Assembly: GCA_964485555.1 (NCBI GenBank)
Contig: CAZAJN010000069.1
Coordinates: 1 to 26,350, forward strand
Origin: GWC2-37-8 sp964485555
GTDB taxonomy: Bacteria; Patescibacteriota; Minisyncoccia; Moranbacterales; GWC2-37-73
Direction of reading: 5' to 3'
DNA length: 26,350 nucleotides
Part shown: piece after piece, positions 1 through 6,451 of the stretch
Layout of the letters: every line of letters starts with the position of its first letter
Position numbering within the stretch: the first letter of the stretch is position 1
Translations under genes and position numbers: made by a program
Notes under the pieces: generated by a model
Database searches by the model: none
What the model was told of the DNA's origin: nothing
Seen by the model: only the letters and a program-made list of their open reading frames with translations

Positions 1-83
1 ATTTTGAATAGTTGTTAGCTTTGATTACTAACACTATCCTAACCTAGAAGCGGACATTTTTACTTCCTTGTACTAGGACATTA

Positions 84-299
84 TCATTTCCCTGTGACAT
101 CATTGGGACTATAAATAATGCTTTTTTGCTTACCGCAAAACGCTGACTCCAAAAAGTATTGCATCTGAATTAGGTCGCAGTGCTCGTCATTTTTTATTTT
201 GACAATTTCCTCGTTGATATTTCTGATAATAAACTTCTCAAGTTCAGGATTCTGCAACCTTCTGAACCTTGGAAGCAACATATTTTTTGTAAATTTCAT
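84..299 (-). CDS. small hypothetical protein, 71 aa
   Basis: The function is not recognised. The reading frame has an ATG in an A/T-rich context without an SD, like most resident genes here. The product is charged and mostly helical, with no signal peptide or membrane segment. It starts 27 bp beyond the stop codon of the coding remnant in repeat R1, on the same strand, so it could be a gene behind the repeat or a chance frame. Its early LLPRFRRLQ faintly resembles the LLPIVDVFRRLEQ of R1, but the match is too short to rely on. Confidence 0.35.
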   Translation of the reverse strand: MKFTKNMLLPRFRRLQNPELEKFIIRNINEEIVKIKNDEHCDLIQMQYFLESAFCGKQKSIIYSPNDVTGK

Positions 300-326
300 A
301 TTTTATTTATATAAGTAGAGCAGGCT

Positions 327-480
327 CTATATGGCACACTGAGAAAAATTCATTTCCAAAACTGCAAACGATTCTTCCATTTTCCTTTGTTCAAGCCTTC
401 TGAATACATCAACTATTGGGAGCAAATAAAACGAGGCTGTAATAAGCCTTGTTTTTTGTTGCCCTGAGCAGGATTAGAAC
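327..480 (-). repeat. interspersed cassette-boundary repeat R1
   Basis: First member of the repeat family. Read on the minus strand, it starts with a 23-bp segment (458-480) that begins GTTCTAATCC and ends GGGCAAC. Next comes an AAGGCT...AGCC hairpin (about 434-451), then an open frame with LLPIVDVFRRLEQRKMEE that ends in TAG at 327-329. In this copy the frame stays open back through the hairpin. It precedes the hydrolase unit. Confidence 0.6.
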
Positions 481-528
481 TTTTTTGAATAATGCGTTAA
501 GATAATCACATAATCTGTAAGATAATAT

Positions 529-1401
529 ATGGAAAATAACGTAATCAAAATTGAAACTCCAAAGAAATTTTTATTAAATGGTTTGTTTTTTGGCTCGGAA
601 AAGACTGAGAATGTCTTTATTTATTTGCACGGACTTGGGGGTAATTTATTTGGGCAAGTTGAATTAGCAAAAAAGATTGTTGATAAAAATAATTCAGTTG
701 TAGTTTTCAATAATAGGGGTAATGGTGTTATATCAAAGATATATCAATTTGATAAAAAAAATAAAAAATATAAATCACATAAAATAGGGATGGCTCACGA
801 GGTTTTCACTGACTGTATTGATGATATAGAAGGAGTTATTCAATATGTGAAAACACTTGGTAATAAAAATATATTTTTAATGGGGCACTCTACTGGATGT
901 CAGAAAAGTGTTTATTATCTTGCAAAAAATCAAAAATCAGCAGTAAAGGGTGTTTTGCTGTTGGCACCAATGAGTGATTTCGCTGATACCTTTGCATTTA
1001 CTGATCGTAAGATTTATAACAAAGCTGTTTCTTTTGCTAATAAGCTAATCGAAAAAGGAAAACCTCACGAGTTATTGCCTGAAAAAATTTGGCCATACAC
1101 TATCGATGCTCAAAGGTTTATAAGTCTCTTTACTGCTGACAGTGTTGAGGAAATTTTTAGCTATGCTTCAAATAAAAATCCTAAGTTATTAAAAAGTGTA
1201 AAATTGCCCAAGCTTGTTGTATTGGCTGAGAATGATGAATACAAGGACAGGGAGATTTTAGAGATTTCTGATTGGTTCAGGGGAAACCTAGAGGGAAATA
1301 ATGCTGAAATAAGTATAGTTAAAAATGCACCACATAATTTCCAGGGGAACATCGATGAATTATCGATGATTATTAAGTCCTGGATTAAAAAGATTAAATA
1401 G
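529..1401 (+). CDS. alpha/beta hydrolase (DUF1749-like)
   Basis: Serine hydrolase of the alpha/beta fold, 290 aa, with no signal peptide, so cytosolic. The oxyanion-loop motif HGLGG is at residues 34-38 and the nucleophile elbow GHSTG at 119-123 (Ser121). A likely acid is in AENDE near 233-237, and the catalytic His is in PHNFQG near 269. GHSTGCQ resembles the DUF1749 family of uncharacterised hydrolases; the substrate is unknown. The gene is strongly AT-rich and lacks an SD, with an AT-rich box (TAAGATAAT) just before the ATG. Its stop lies 6 bp from the convergent stop of the remnant in R2. It is the only gene of its unit. Confidence 0.85.
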   Translation: MENNVIKIETPKKFLLNGLFFGSEKTENVFIYLHGLGGNLFGQVELAKKIVDKNNSVVVFNNRGNGVISKIYQFDKKNKKYKSHKIGMAHEVFTDCIDDIEGVIQYVKTLGNKNIFLMGHSTGCQKSVYYLAKNQKSAVKGVLLLAPMSDFADTFAFTDRKIYNKAVSFANKLIEKGKPHELLPEKIWPYTIDAQRFISLFTADSVEEIFSYASNKNPKLLKSVKLPKLVVLAENDEYKDREILEISDWFRGNLEGNNAEISIVKNAPHNFQGNIDELSMIIKSWIKKIK

Positions 1402-1407
1402 CGAGGT

Positions 1408-1545
1408 TTAGACCAATGATAAAAGCTGGCGAGTTTGTTTTAAAATCGTATCTGGGTCAGGAAGGTTCTCTAGCCAGTCGAATGTTCGAAAGCTGTTGGC
1501 ATAAACGAGCAAATGAAAAAAGAGGCTTATTTGAGCCTCTTTTTG
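1408..1545 (-). repeat. interspersed cassette-boundary repeat R2
   Basis: On the minus strand, positions 1515 to 1408 encode 35 codons and a stop, with SFRTFDWLENLPDPDTILKQ in the middle. The hairpin AGAGGCTTATTTGAGCCTCT (1521-1540), followed by TTTTTG, is a good intrinsic terminator on the plus strand and serves the hydrolase gene. The outer segment differs from R1, R3, R4 and R5 and is nearly the same as in R6 (GCTATTCAGACTTGAC against GCTGTTTAGACTTGAC). It runs into the -35 box of the next promoter. Confidence 0.85.
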
Positions 1546-1555
1546 CTATTCAGAC

Positions 1556-1584
1556 TTGACTTCTTTTGAGATTCATATTAATCT
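1556..1584 (+). promoter_or_regulatory. sigma70-type promoter for the 73-aa gene
   Basis: TTGACT (1556-1561), a 17-bp spacer and TAATCT (1579-1584). It matches the promoter at 7466-7494 (TTGACT, 17 bp, TAAACT), which also sits directly behind a repeat. Confidence 0.65.
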
Positions 1585-1618
1585 TTACTATCATTGTTAT
1601 TTGAAAAATAAATCATGA

Positions 1619-1663
1619 ACTGACAGTAAAATAATTAAATTTATTGATTATTTTACTGTCAGT
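1619..1663 (+). promoter_or_regulatory. palindromic 5' leader element A
   Basis: The arms ACTGACAGTAAAATAAT and ATTATTTTACTGTCAGT form a perfect 17-bp stem around an 11-nt loop. It lies between the promoter and the SD of the 73-aa gene. The loop-proximal AAATTTATTGATT and the tail CAGTTTGTG recur in element B at 7531-7571, although the stem sequence there is different. Confidence 0.65.
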
Positions 1664-1722
1664 TTGTGTGAGTAGAAGACAACTAAACCAAAGTCCTCTA
1701 AAAGAGGCGAAGGAGAAACTTC

Positions 1723-1944
1723 ATGAAGGTGCTTGTGATAATGAAAGATAAAACAATGTACAAGGGCATAAAATGCGGCAGCGAAAGCGGACTATTGTAT
1801 TTGGTCAACCCTTTCATTCTAAGTGAGGACACGAGAGGGAAGGTTGAGGGTCTCCTTGAGTCCCCTGTTGGTGATGAAGTGGAAGGCGTCAGAATATCTC
1901 TGTTTCCAATCGCTGACATAGGCACGATTAAGTTGGCTCGCTGA
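1723..1944 (+). CDS. small hypothetical protein, 73 aa
   Basis: Function not recognised. The SD AAGGAG lies just before the ATG and fixes the start. The product is short and probably beta-rich (KVLVIMKDKTMYKG near the N-terminus, then alternating hydrophobic strands), with no membrane segment and no cysteine pair. A small barrel such as an Lsm-like fold is conceivable but unproven. It is translated behind the palindromic leader and a second small hairpin (CCTCTaaaAGAGG, about 1694-1706). Its unit also contains the 103-aa gene downstream. Confidence 0.6.
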   Translation: MKVLVIMKDKTMYKGIKCGSESGLLYLVNPFILSEDTRGKVEGLLESPVGDEVEGVRISLFPIADIGTIKLAR

Positions 1945-1949
1945 CAATT

Positions 1950-1981
1950 GCGGAGCTAAATAGTATGTTGTGGAGCTCCGC
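1950..1981 (+). terminator. hairpin after the 73-aa gene
   Basis: GCGGAGCT and AGCTCCGC form an 8-bp stem 6 bp after the stop codon. Only a short A-rich stretch follows rather than a T-run, so it may be a weak terminator, an RNA-stabilising element or part of the next leader. Confidence 0.4.
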
Positions 1982-2117
1982 GCAAAAAATGCCCTAAAAC
2001 GCGCTGCTCGAAAAGATGTCTGAGCAATCTAAGGACTCATCATGAAAAGCGAAAGGCAAAAGGTTCCATGTATAAATTTCAATATCTATCAAAGTAAAAT
2101 ACAAGGAGGTAGAGTCA

Positions 2118-2429
2118 GTGACAACAGAAAAGAAAAGATTTGACCAATGGTCACCACTCATTCCCAGAGTTGGTCAGGTAGTTCAACTGCAGCTAGGAGA
2201 ACACATATTCGATTCTGCGGTAACTTCCAGGGCAACTCTGGATAGAGAGACCTTCCGCATTGCGGTAGCCGATCCTTATTCGGAGAAGAAAATCATCCTG
2301 GAAATAACTCCCAACGCCTCAGCGGTAGGCATGGTGGACATGGCTGCTGACAGGAAACCGTACTGGAGAGTTGTTCCACAAGATATCGGTTTGACTCCTC
2401 AATCAGTTCAACTTTTCTTCCTTGACTGA
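2118..2429 (+). CDS. hypothetical protein, 103 aa
   Basis: Function not recognised. A consensus SD AAGGAGGT (2103-2110) sits 7 bp before a GTG, which sets the start. The product is soluble and probably beta-rich: a VGQVVQLQLGEHIFDSAV segment, then several strand-like stretches and a hydrophobic C-terminus (VQLFFLD). It has no cysteines and no signal peptide. Base composition is richer in G+C than the AT-rich genes around it. With the strong SD this suggests acquisition from elsewhere. It forms a unit with the 73-aa gene and is followed by an intrinsic terminator. Confidence 0.7.
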   Translation: MTTEKKRFDQWSPLIPRVGQVVQLQLGEHIFDSAVTSRATLDRETFRIAVADPYSEKKIILEITPNASAVGMVDMAADRKPYWRVVPQDIGLTPQSVQLFFLD

Positions 2430-2457
2430 TTGCAACTCCTATCATTTTTAGGATTTA

Positions 2458-2495
2458 AGCCGCCCACCTTGGAAACTTGGTAGGGTGGCTTTTTA
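2458..2495 (+). terminator. intrinsic terminator after the 103-aa gene
   Basis: AGCCGCCC and GGGTGGCT pair (one G-T wobble) and are followed by TTTTT. The T-run overlaps the stop codon (2493-2495, minus strand) of the coding remnant in R3. Confidence 0.8.
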
Positions 2496-2634
2496 TATGT
2501 AATTCAACTTAAATTCTTCAAATATTTTTTGAAATTTCCTCCACTCAAAAGTTCTAAATTTGTTCAGCAGAGGGAGCAAGTAAAATAAAGCTTATTTGAG
2601 CCTTATCTTTTATTACCTAAAATGGGTTTCGAAC
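2493..2634 (-). repeat. interspersed cassette-boundary repeat R3
   Basis: On the minus strand it opens with GTTCGAAACCCATTTTAGGT (outer segment ending at 2634), followed by an AAGGCTCAAATAAGCTTT hairpin and a frame reading LLPLLNKFRTFEWRKFQ. That frame ends LNYI-stop at 2493. The nucleotide sequence of the remnant is well diverged from R2, R4 and R6, but FRTFxW is kept in the same frame. Confidence 0.8.
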
Positions 2635-2664
2635 TGATGCATATAGTCTTGCATTGCTATGCTA

Positions 2665-2693
2665 TTGACATTTAAATAAAATTATGCTAACAT
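2665..2693 (+). promoter_or_regulatory. promoter of the IMPase-like gene
   Basis: TTGACA (2665-2670), a 17-bp spacer and TAACAT (2688-2693), preceded by TGC to give an extended -10 (TGCTAACAT). The same TGCTAA arrangement occurs at 4874-4882 and 3612-3620. Confidence 0.65.
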
Positions 2694-2741
2694 ATAAAGT
2701 TCCTTACCATTCACATCAACCTACAAAAAGGAGAAGTGTCC

Positions 2742-3536
2742 ATGCTAAATGAGAAAATGGCTCCCGTAACGTTGGAAAACCTTCATGAAATTGCACTCCT
2801 GGCGGGTGGCATCATGAAGACCTATTTCACCCATTTCGGCATGGAGCGCATTGTCAAATCCGATACCACTCCTTTGACGAAGGCTGACACCGAAATAAAT
2901 CAGATGGTTATTGATCATATTCGAGCTCTCTCGGACGAAGTCGACATCATCGGTGAGGAAGCAAATGATCGTACGGATAGCCCGTGGCAGATCATGACTG
3001 ACCCTGTTGACGGCACGTTTCCGTACACCTGGGGTATGCCAGTCGCCACCTTCATGCTTGGCCTCATGTACGAACGTAAACCGGTGATGGGCGTTGTCTA
3101 TGACCCCTTCACGGATCGCATGTACTCGGCCGAAACAGGGAAAGGAGCATGGATGAACGGGACACATCTCAAGGTGAGTTCTGCTACACTCGCAGATCGT
3201 CCGGTTGTCGGCTTTGTCTCATGGCCGGGATGTCCGTACAATATTTTACGTGTCTGCCAGTATCTCGAAGAACGGGGTGTAACCCTCGTCAACTTTTGTA
3301 GCATCGGTTACATCGAGGCAGCAGTGGCAACGGGTGAGTTTGCAGGCACCATCTTTCCGGGGAAAAGTCATCATGACACCGCACCTGGCCATATCATCGT
3401 TGAAATGGCTGGCGGTAAGGTGACCGACATTTTTGGAAAACCACTCCATTATCGAGATGGTAAGATCGATGGACACATCATGTCCAATGGTTACCTGCAT
3501 GATCTTCTGGTGGACGCAGTGCTGGCATGTAACTAG
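2742..3536 (+). CDS. inositol monophosphatase family protein
   Basis: Metal-dependent phosphatase of the IMPase/FBPase superfamily, 264 aa from this start. Metal-binding motifs are present: GEE at residues 71-73, DPVDGT at 87-92, and HDTAPGHIIVEMAGG from about 211, which corresponds to the family's WDxAAG motif, with His in place of Trp and TAPG in place of AAG. Family members dephosphorylate myo-inositol phosphate, histidinol phosphate or PAP; the substrate here cannot be told. The start ATG lies 8 bp from the SD AAGGAG (2728-2733); an in-frame GTG at 2736 is too close to it. The gene is distinctly GC-richer than the kinase-like gene behind it, a sign of separate origin. Confidence 0.88.
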   Translation: MLNEKMAPVTLENLHEIALLAGGIMKTYFTHFGMERIVKSDTTPLTKADTEINQMVIDHIRALSDEVDIIGEEANDRTDSPWQIMTDPVDGTFPYTWGMPVATFMLGLMYERKPVMGVVYDPFTDRMYSAETGKGAWMNGTHLKVSSATLADRPVVGFVSWPGCPYNILRVCQYLEERGVTLVNFCSIGYIEAAVATGEFAGTIFPGKSHHDTAPGHIIVEMAGGKVTDIFGKPLHYRDGKIDGHIMSNGYLHDLLVDAVLACN

Positions 3537-3561
3537 CATGCAACAAAAGAGGAGAACAAGG

Positions 3562-3595
3562 ATAGGCAGAAGAGATCTTTCTTCTGCCTATTTTC
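3562..3595 (+). terminator. intrinsic terminator after the IMPase-like gene
   Basis: ATAGGCAGAAGA and TCTTCTGCCTAT form a perfect 12-bp stem, followed by a short T-run. It separates the two genes of this unit, so they are probably transcribed separately. Confidence 0.85.
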
Positions 3596-3611
3596 AATTT
3601 TAATAGATAAA

Positions 3612-3620
3612 TGCTAATAT
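3612..3620 (+). promoter_or_regulatory. extended -10 of the kinase-like gene, possibly leaderless
   Basis: TGCTAATAT ends at 3620 and the ATG is at 3627, the expected transcription start. No SD is present. A weak -35 (TTTCAA) lies near 3592. The mRNA may therefore be leaderless. Confidence 0.45.
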
Positions 3621-3626
3621 TTTTAT

Positions 3627-4628
3627 ATGGGAAAATATACTCAAAAAACCTTAATAGAACTCCTAAAGTCAGGAAAATTTCGCGATGAAATTTCTCTGCA
3701 TAAACACATAGAAACCGTTATTTCTAATGTTTTTATCTTTGAAAAAAAAGTTTACAAAGTTTATAAAAATGACAGTGATTTCTTTAATAAGAACTTCCGC
3801 AATTTGGCAGAAAAAGATGAACGCTTTGCTTTTACAAAAAAAGACTTTGAATGGAACAAGACGTTGACCCCTTCTGTTTATTCTCACATTACTCACGTGG
3901 CAGTTAAAGATGGAGTGATTATTGAAGTAGAAAAAGAAGAAGCTGAAGAGATACTTTTCGTCATGGAGCGTGTTGACACTCAAGGCGTTCTTTTCGAAAA
4001 ACTTATAAGTGGAAGAATAACTAAGGAAGACTGCTACGCAATTGGAAAGCAATTAGGAGAAAGTATCTCAAAAGCTCAGGGCACGCCAACGCCACAGAAA
4101 GATTTCTCACAACTATTCAAGGATCGCATAAAAGATTTGCGAGACTGGATGTATCATGTTCCTGATCATGTTTCAAAAGAAGAAGTGGATGCATACTGCG
4201 ACTACCTTGATTCCCTGCGAGAAAAACATGCGGACTGGTTCAGTGATCATTTGAGCAAAGAAGTCACTGCTGATGGAGATTTTCACAGTCACAACGCAGT
4301 TTATATTGACGGGAAATTCTTACTTATGGATACCTATCCCCCGAAAGAAGAATGGGGTCTTGGGCACAAACACATAGCGATTTATAGGATAGGGGTTGAT
4401 ATTTGGGGATTGACCGGCAAAAAAGAATTTTTTGAAGCTTTTTTACAAGGATATGAAAAAGGAAGTGGCAGCACAATAAATAGAGAGCTGGATAAAGTAT
4501 TTGTGGTATACGTAGCAGGAATTGCGGTGTCATATTTGTATATGCTTCAAAAATCGGACATTACTAAATTGAATCCAGCCAAGAAATTTCACAATTTTTT
4601 GAAAGAATATTTTCAATCTATTGAATAG
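3627..4628 (+). CDS. aminoglycoside-phosphotransferase-like kinase (COG2187-like)
   Basis: 333-aa protein with a protein-kinase-like (APH) fold. N-terminal residues 29-45 (SNVFIFEKKVYKVYK) match a kinase N-lobe strand and lysine, VMERVD near 112-117 fits the hinge, DGDFHSHN at 216-223 matches the HGDxHxxN catalytic loop (first His replaced by Asp), and LLMDT near 232-236 is the metal-binding Asp. The layout fits the COG2187 'aminoglycoside phosphotransferase family enzyme' group. The substrate is unknown and resistance should not be assumed. The gene is AT-rich and has no SD. It shares a unit with the GC-richer IMPase gene. Confidence 0.75.
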   Translation: MGKYTQKTLIELLKSGKFRDEISLHKHIETVISNVFIFEKKVYKVYKNDSDFFNKNFRNLAEKDERFAFTKKDFEWNKTLTPSVYSHITHVAVKDGVIIEVEKEEAEEILFVMERVDTQGVLFEKLISGRITKEDCYAIGKQLGESISKAQGTPTPQKDFSQLFKDRIKDLRDWMYHVPDHVSKEEVDAYCDYLDSLREKHADWFSDHLSKEVTADGDFHSHNAVYIDGKFLLMDTYPPKEEWGLGHKHIAIYRIGVDIWGLTGKKEFFEAFLQGYEKGSGSTINRELDKVFVVYVAGIAVSYLYMLQKSDITKLNPAKKFHNFLKEYFQSIE

Positions 4629-4657
4629 TTTGAATTTCCCTGAAGAAGCAATCGGGG

Positions 4658-4828
4658 CTAAGTAAATTTAATCAAGCTTAATAATTGTTCTGTTTGCTTT
4701 AATATTGTATCTGGATCAGGAAGACTCTCTAGCCAGCCGAATGTTCGAAAGCTGGACTGATAAGCGAGCAAATGTCAAAAGAGGCTTATTTGAGCCTTAT
4801 TTTTTGTTGCCGAAGATGGGTTTCGAAC
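4658..4828 (-). repeat. interspersed cassette-boundary repeat R4
   Basis: Minus-strand order: GTTCGAAACCCATCTTCGGC (outer segment, 4828 downward), the GAGGCTTATTTGAGCCTT hairpin region (4781-4798), then a 38-codon frame (4774 to 4658) reading HLLAYQSSFRTFGWLESLPD and continuing PDTILKQTEQ. A stop (TGA) directly precedes this frame, so it is a remnant, not a full gene. It is close in nucleotide sequence to R2 and R6. The outer segment looks like a tRNA T-loop (TTCGAAA), 3' T-stem and acceptor strand, but the rest of a tRNA is absent. Confidence 0.88.
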
Positions 4829-4853
4829 TATGGCATATTAACATGTGTTGCTA

Positions 4854-4882
4854 TTGACTTTTTTATTATTTTGTGCTAATCT
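4854..4882 (+). promoter_or_regulatory. promoter of the membrane protein/lipoprotein pair
   Basis: TTGACT (4854-4859), a 17-bp spacer and TAATCT (4877-4882) with an upstream TGC (extended -10). Transcription from here would give a leader of about 200 nt before the start at 5092. That leader holds two copies of TTTTGAAAATGT (about 4914-4925 and 4938-4949) between pairing arms GCAATT/AATTGC and GGCC/GGCT. Confidence 0.6.
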
Positions 4883-5091
4883 TAATTGTTGTAACTTAAC
4901 AAAGATGGCCGCAATTTTGAAAATGTAATAATTGCATTTTTGAAAATGTGGCTATCATAATAGTTTAGAGAATGAAAGGAGAAGAAAATTATAAAAAACT
5001 AGAGTGTAGTTGTAATTGGTACAGTATACAGGCAAGAGGCGTAGTTTTTACTCACATAGCATCAACAACTCACGGAAAAGGAGAAAATATC

Positions 5092-5478
5092 ATGGCAGGT
5101 AACGAGAATTACAGGAGCGAGATGAAGGATGCAAGGCGTGAAACGACGTGGACGATTTGGCACTGGTTGCCGGTGCTCGTCCTCATCATCATCATCTCGA
5201 TGGCGATCGGGTGGTTTACCCAGGGTAACGAGTTTTTCATGTACAAGTTCTTCGCTCCCAAGCAGGAACAGGTACGGCACGACACCTTCAAGAACTCGCA
5301 GGCATACGTGGACGGCAAAGTCGAGGAACTTCAGCAGTACATGCTGGAGTACAAGAAGGCGGCGCCCGAACATAAGGCGGCTCTCAAAACCGTGATTATC
5401 CGGGAATCCGTGAAGGTCGACGAGAAGTATCTCCCGAGCGACCTCAACAGCTTTATTAGCAGACTTAAGTCCGAGTAA
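5092..5478 (+). CDS. small membrane-anchored protein, phage-type
   Basis: 128 aa. It has a short charged cytoplasmic N-terminus, one membrane segment at about residues 25-44 (WLPVLVLIIIISMAIGW), then a helical soluble domain (VDGKVEELQQYMLEYKKA) presumably outside the membrane. The ATG at 5092 has the SD AAGGAG 8 bp upstream. An in-frame ATG at 4972 would add 40 residues without an SD and is less likely. The function is unknown. From memory, similar small proteins beside the next gene's family occur in phages and prophages; this could not be checked. It is GC-rich compared with neighbouring units. Confidence 0.7.
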   Translation: MAGNENYRSEMKDARRETTWTIWHWLPVLVLIIIISMAIGWFTQGNEFFMYKFFAPKQEQVRHDTFKNSQAYVDGKVEELQQYMLEYKKAAPEHKAALKTVIIRESVKVDEKYLPSDLNSFISRLKSE

Positions 5479-5523
5479 GCGTCGTCAACAACTACATTCA
5501 ATCGAAATTACAGGAGACAGGAG

Positions 5524-6084
5524 ATGAAAAACATGCAACTCACGCTCATCATCATGGCAGTGTTCACGACTCTGATCTCGGCTTGCGCACCGGACCAGAC
5601 AGCTCAGGACAAGCAGCGCGAAGCACAGGAAAAGATCGTCGGCGAAGGTGTTTCGAAAGTTGGGATGCCGAACATTGTCAACTTCCGCGAAGCCAAAGCT
5701 ATGCGGATGATCCAGGAACTCTGCGACCAGGAGATAGTCACCTATACTTACCTGGAAAACATGAGTCCAGTCATCGTTCGTGGCCATACTGCGCTGGGAG
5801 GGAAACTCACCTATCTCGGTGAAACCATCAGCTATCCGATACCCTATTCCGCCCAGTTCACCGCACCGGAATCGATGCAGACGTATAACATATCCTCGAA
5901 GGCGGGTGAGGAGAGAAAGTACGGTGTGGAACGGCTGCCACAGCCCGACCCGAACGGGTTGCACAAGCCGGGATCGGCCGAAGCCACCTTCATCCTCATG
6001 AAGGATCCAAGCAGTGACAAAGTAGCTCCGGTATACACAGAGCCGAAGCTGCTTTCGTTTCCGTTTAAGCTCAAGATGGATTAG
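5524..6084 (+). CDS. lipoprotein of a phage-associated family
   Basis: 186 aa with a lipoprotein signal: MKNMQL, a hydrophobic stretch, and the lipobox LISAC with Cys21. The mature part has VGMPNIVNFREAKAMRM, a TYTYLEN...GKLTYLGETISYPIPY block and a C-terminal EATFILMKDP...VYTEPKLLSFPF block. I recall this arrangement from a conserved, uncharacterised family in phages, prophages and plasmids. The SD AGGAG lies just before the start. It sits 45 bp behind the membrane protein and is likely co-transcribed. Both genes share GC-rich composition unlike their surroundings, so they probably moved together. Confidence 0.75.
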   Translation: MKNMQLTLIIMAVFTTLISACAPDQTAQDKQREAQEKIVGEGVSKVGMPNIVNFREAKAMRMIQELCDQEIVTYTYLENMSPVIVRGHTALGGKLTYLGETISYPIPYSAQFTAPESMQTYNISSKAGEERKYGVERLPQPDPNGLHKPGSAEATFILMKDPSSDKVAPVYTEPKLLSFPFKLKMD

Positions 6085-6116
6085 CAAGAGCTGCAGCTTA
6101 GGAGTAGAAACTGCTC

Positions 6117-6159
6117 AGCCCATCCACAATCGAGAAATCGACGTGGATGGGCTTTTTTT
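6117..6159 (+). terminator. intrinsic terminator after the lipoprotein gene
   Basis: AGCCCATCCAC and GTGGATGGGCT form an 11-bp stem, followed by seven Ts. It lies just before the stop codon of the R5 remnant. Confidence 0.9.
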
Positions 6160-6163
6160 ATTT

Positions 6164-6326
6164 TTAATAACACATTGAAGTTAATTTCCTAATTCGCTGC
6201 ACTGCAATATCAGGATCAGGAAACATCTTTTCACATTCTAGAGTTTGGAATGTGCGTACCCAAGCGAGCTAGTAAAATAAGGCTTATTTGAGCCTTATTT
6301 TTGTTGTATAAAATTCAATTTCGAAC
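6164..6326 (-). repeat. interspersed cassette-boundary repeat R5
   Basis: The outer segment ends GAAC at 6326 and opens on the minus strand with GTTCGAAATTGAATTT. The hairpin AAGGCTTATTTGAGCCTT is at 6279-6296. The remnant frame reads RTFQTLECEKMFPDPDIAVQ and stops at 6164-6166. It is the most diverged copy that still shows RTF and PDPD in register with R2, R4 and R6. Confidence 0.75.
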
Positions 6327-6361
6327 CTTTTATGTAATAAGTTAATTTAGATCGATTTTGA

Positions 6362-6390
6362 TTGACAAGTGCATAATTTTTATATATCAT
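6362..6390 (+). promoter_or_regulatory. promoter of the Dus-like gene
   Basis: TTGACA (6362-6367), 17 bp, TATCAT (6385-6390). A second AT-rich extended -10 (TGTTAAAAT) abuts the ATG but would start transcription inside the gene. Confidence 0.6.
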
Positions 6391-6451
6391 TCCTTGTTAT
6401 TAGACATTTAAATTAAAATAAATTCATTTCACTATTGATACTTGTTAAAAT

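Noticed and set aside
3627..4628. Aminoglycoside resistance gene
   Set aside because: The fold fits the phosphotransferase superfamily, but the catalytic loop (DGDFHSHN) and family (COG2187-like) do not indicate a drug-modifying enzyme.
4800..4830. Complete tRNA gene on the minus strand
   Set aside because: Only a T-loop, 3' T-stem and acceptor-like strand are present. No matching 5' acceptor, D-arm or anticodon arm was found upstream.
4972..5091. Forty-residue N-terminal extension of the phage-type membrane protein
   Set aside because: In frame and open, but without an SD; the ATG at 5092 has AAGGAG at the right distance.
5485..6087. 200-aa minus-strand frame opposite the lipoprotein gene
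   Set aside because: A GC-rich antisense shadow; the plus strand has an SD, lipobox and terminator.
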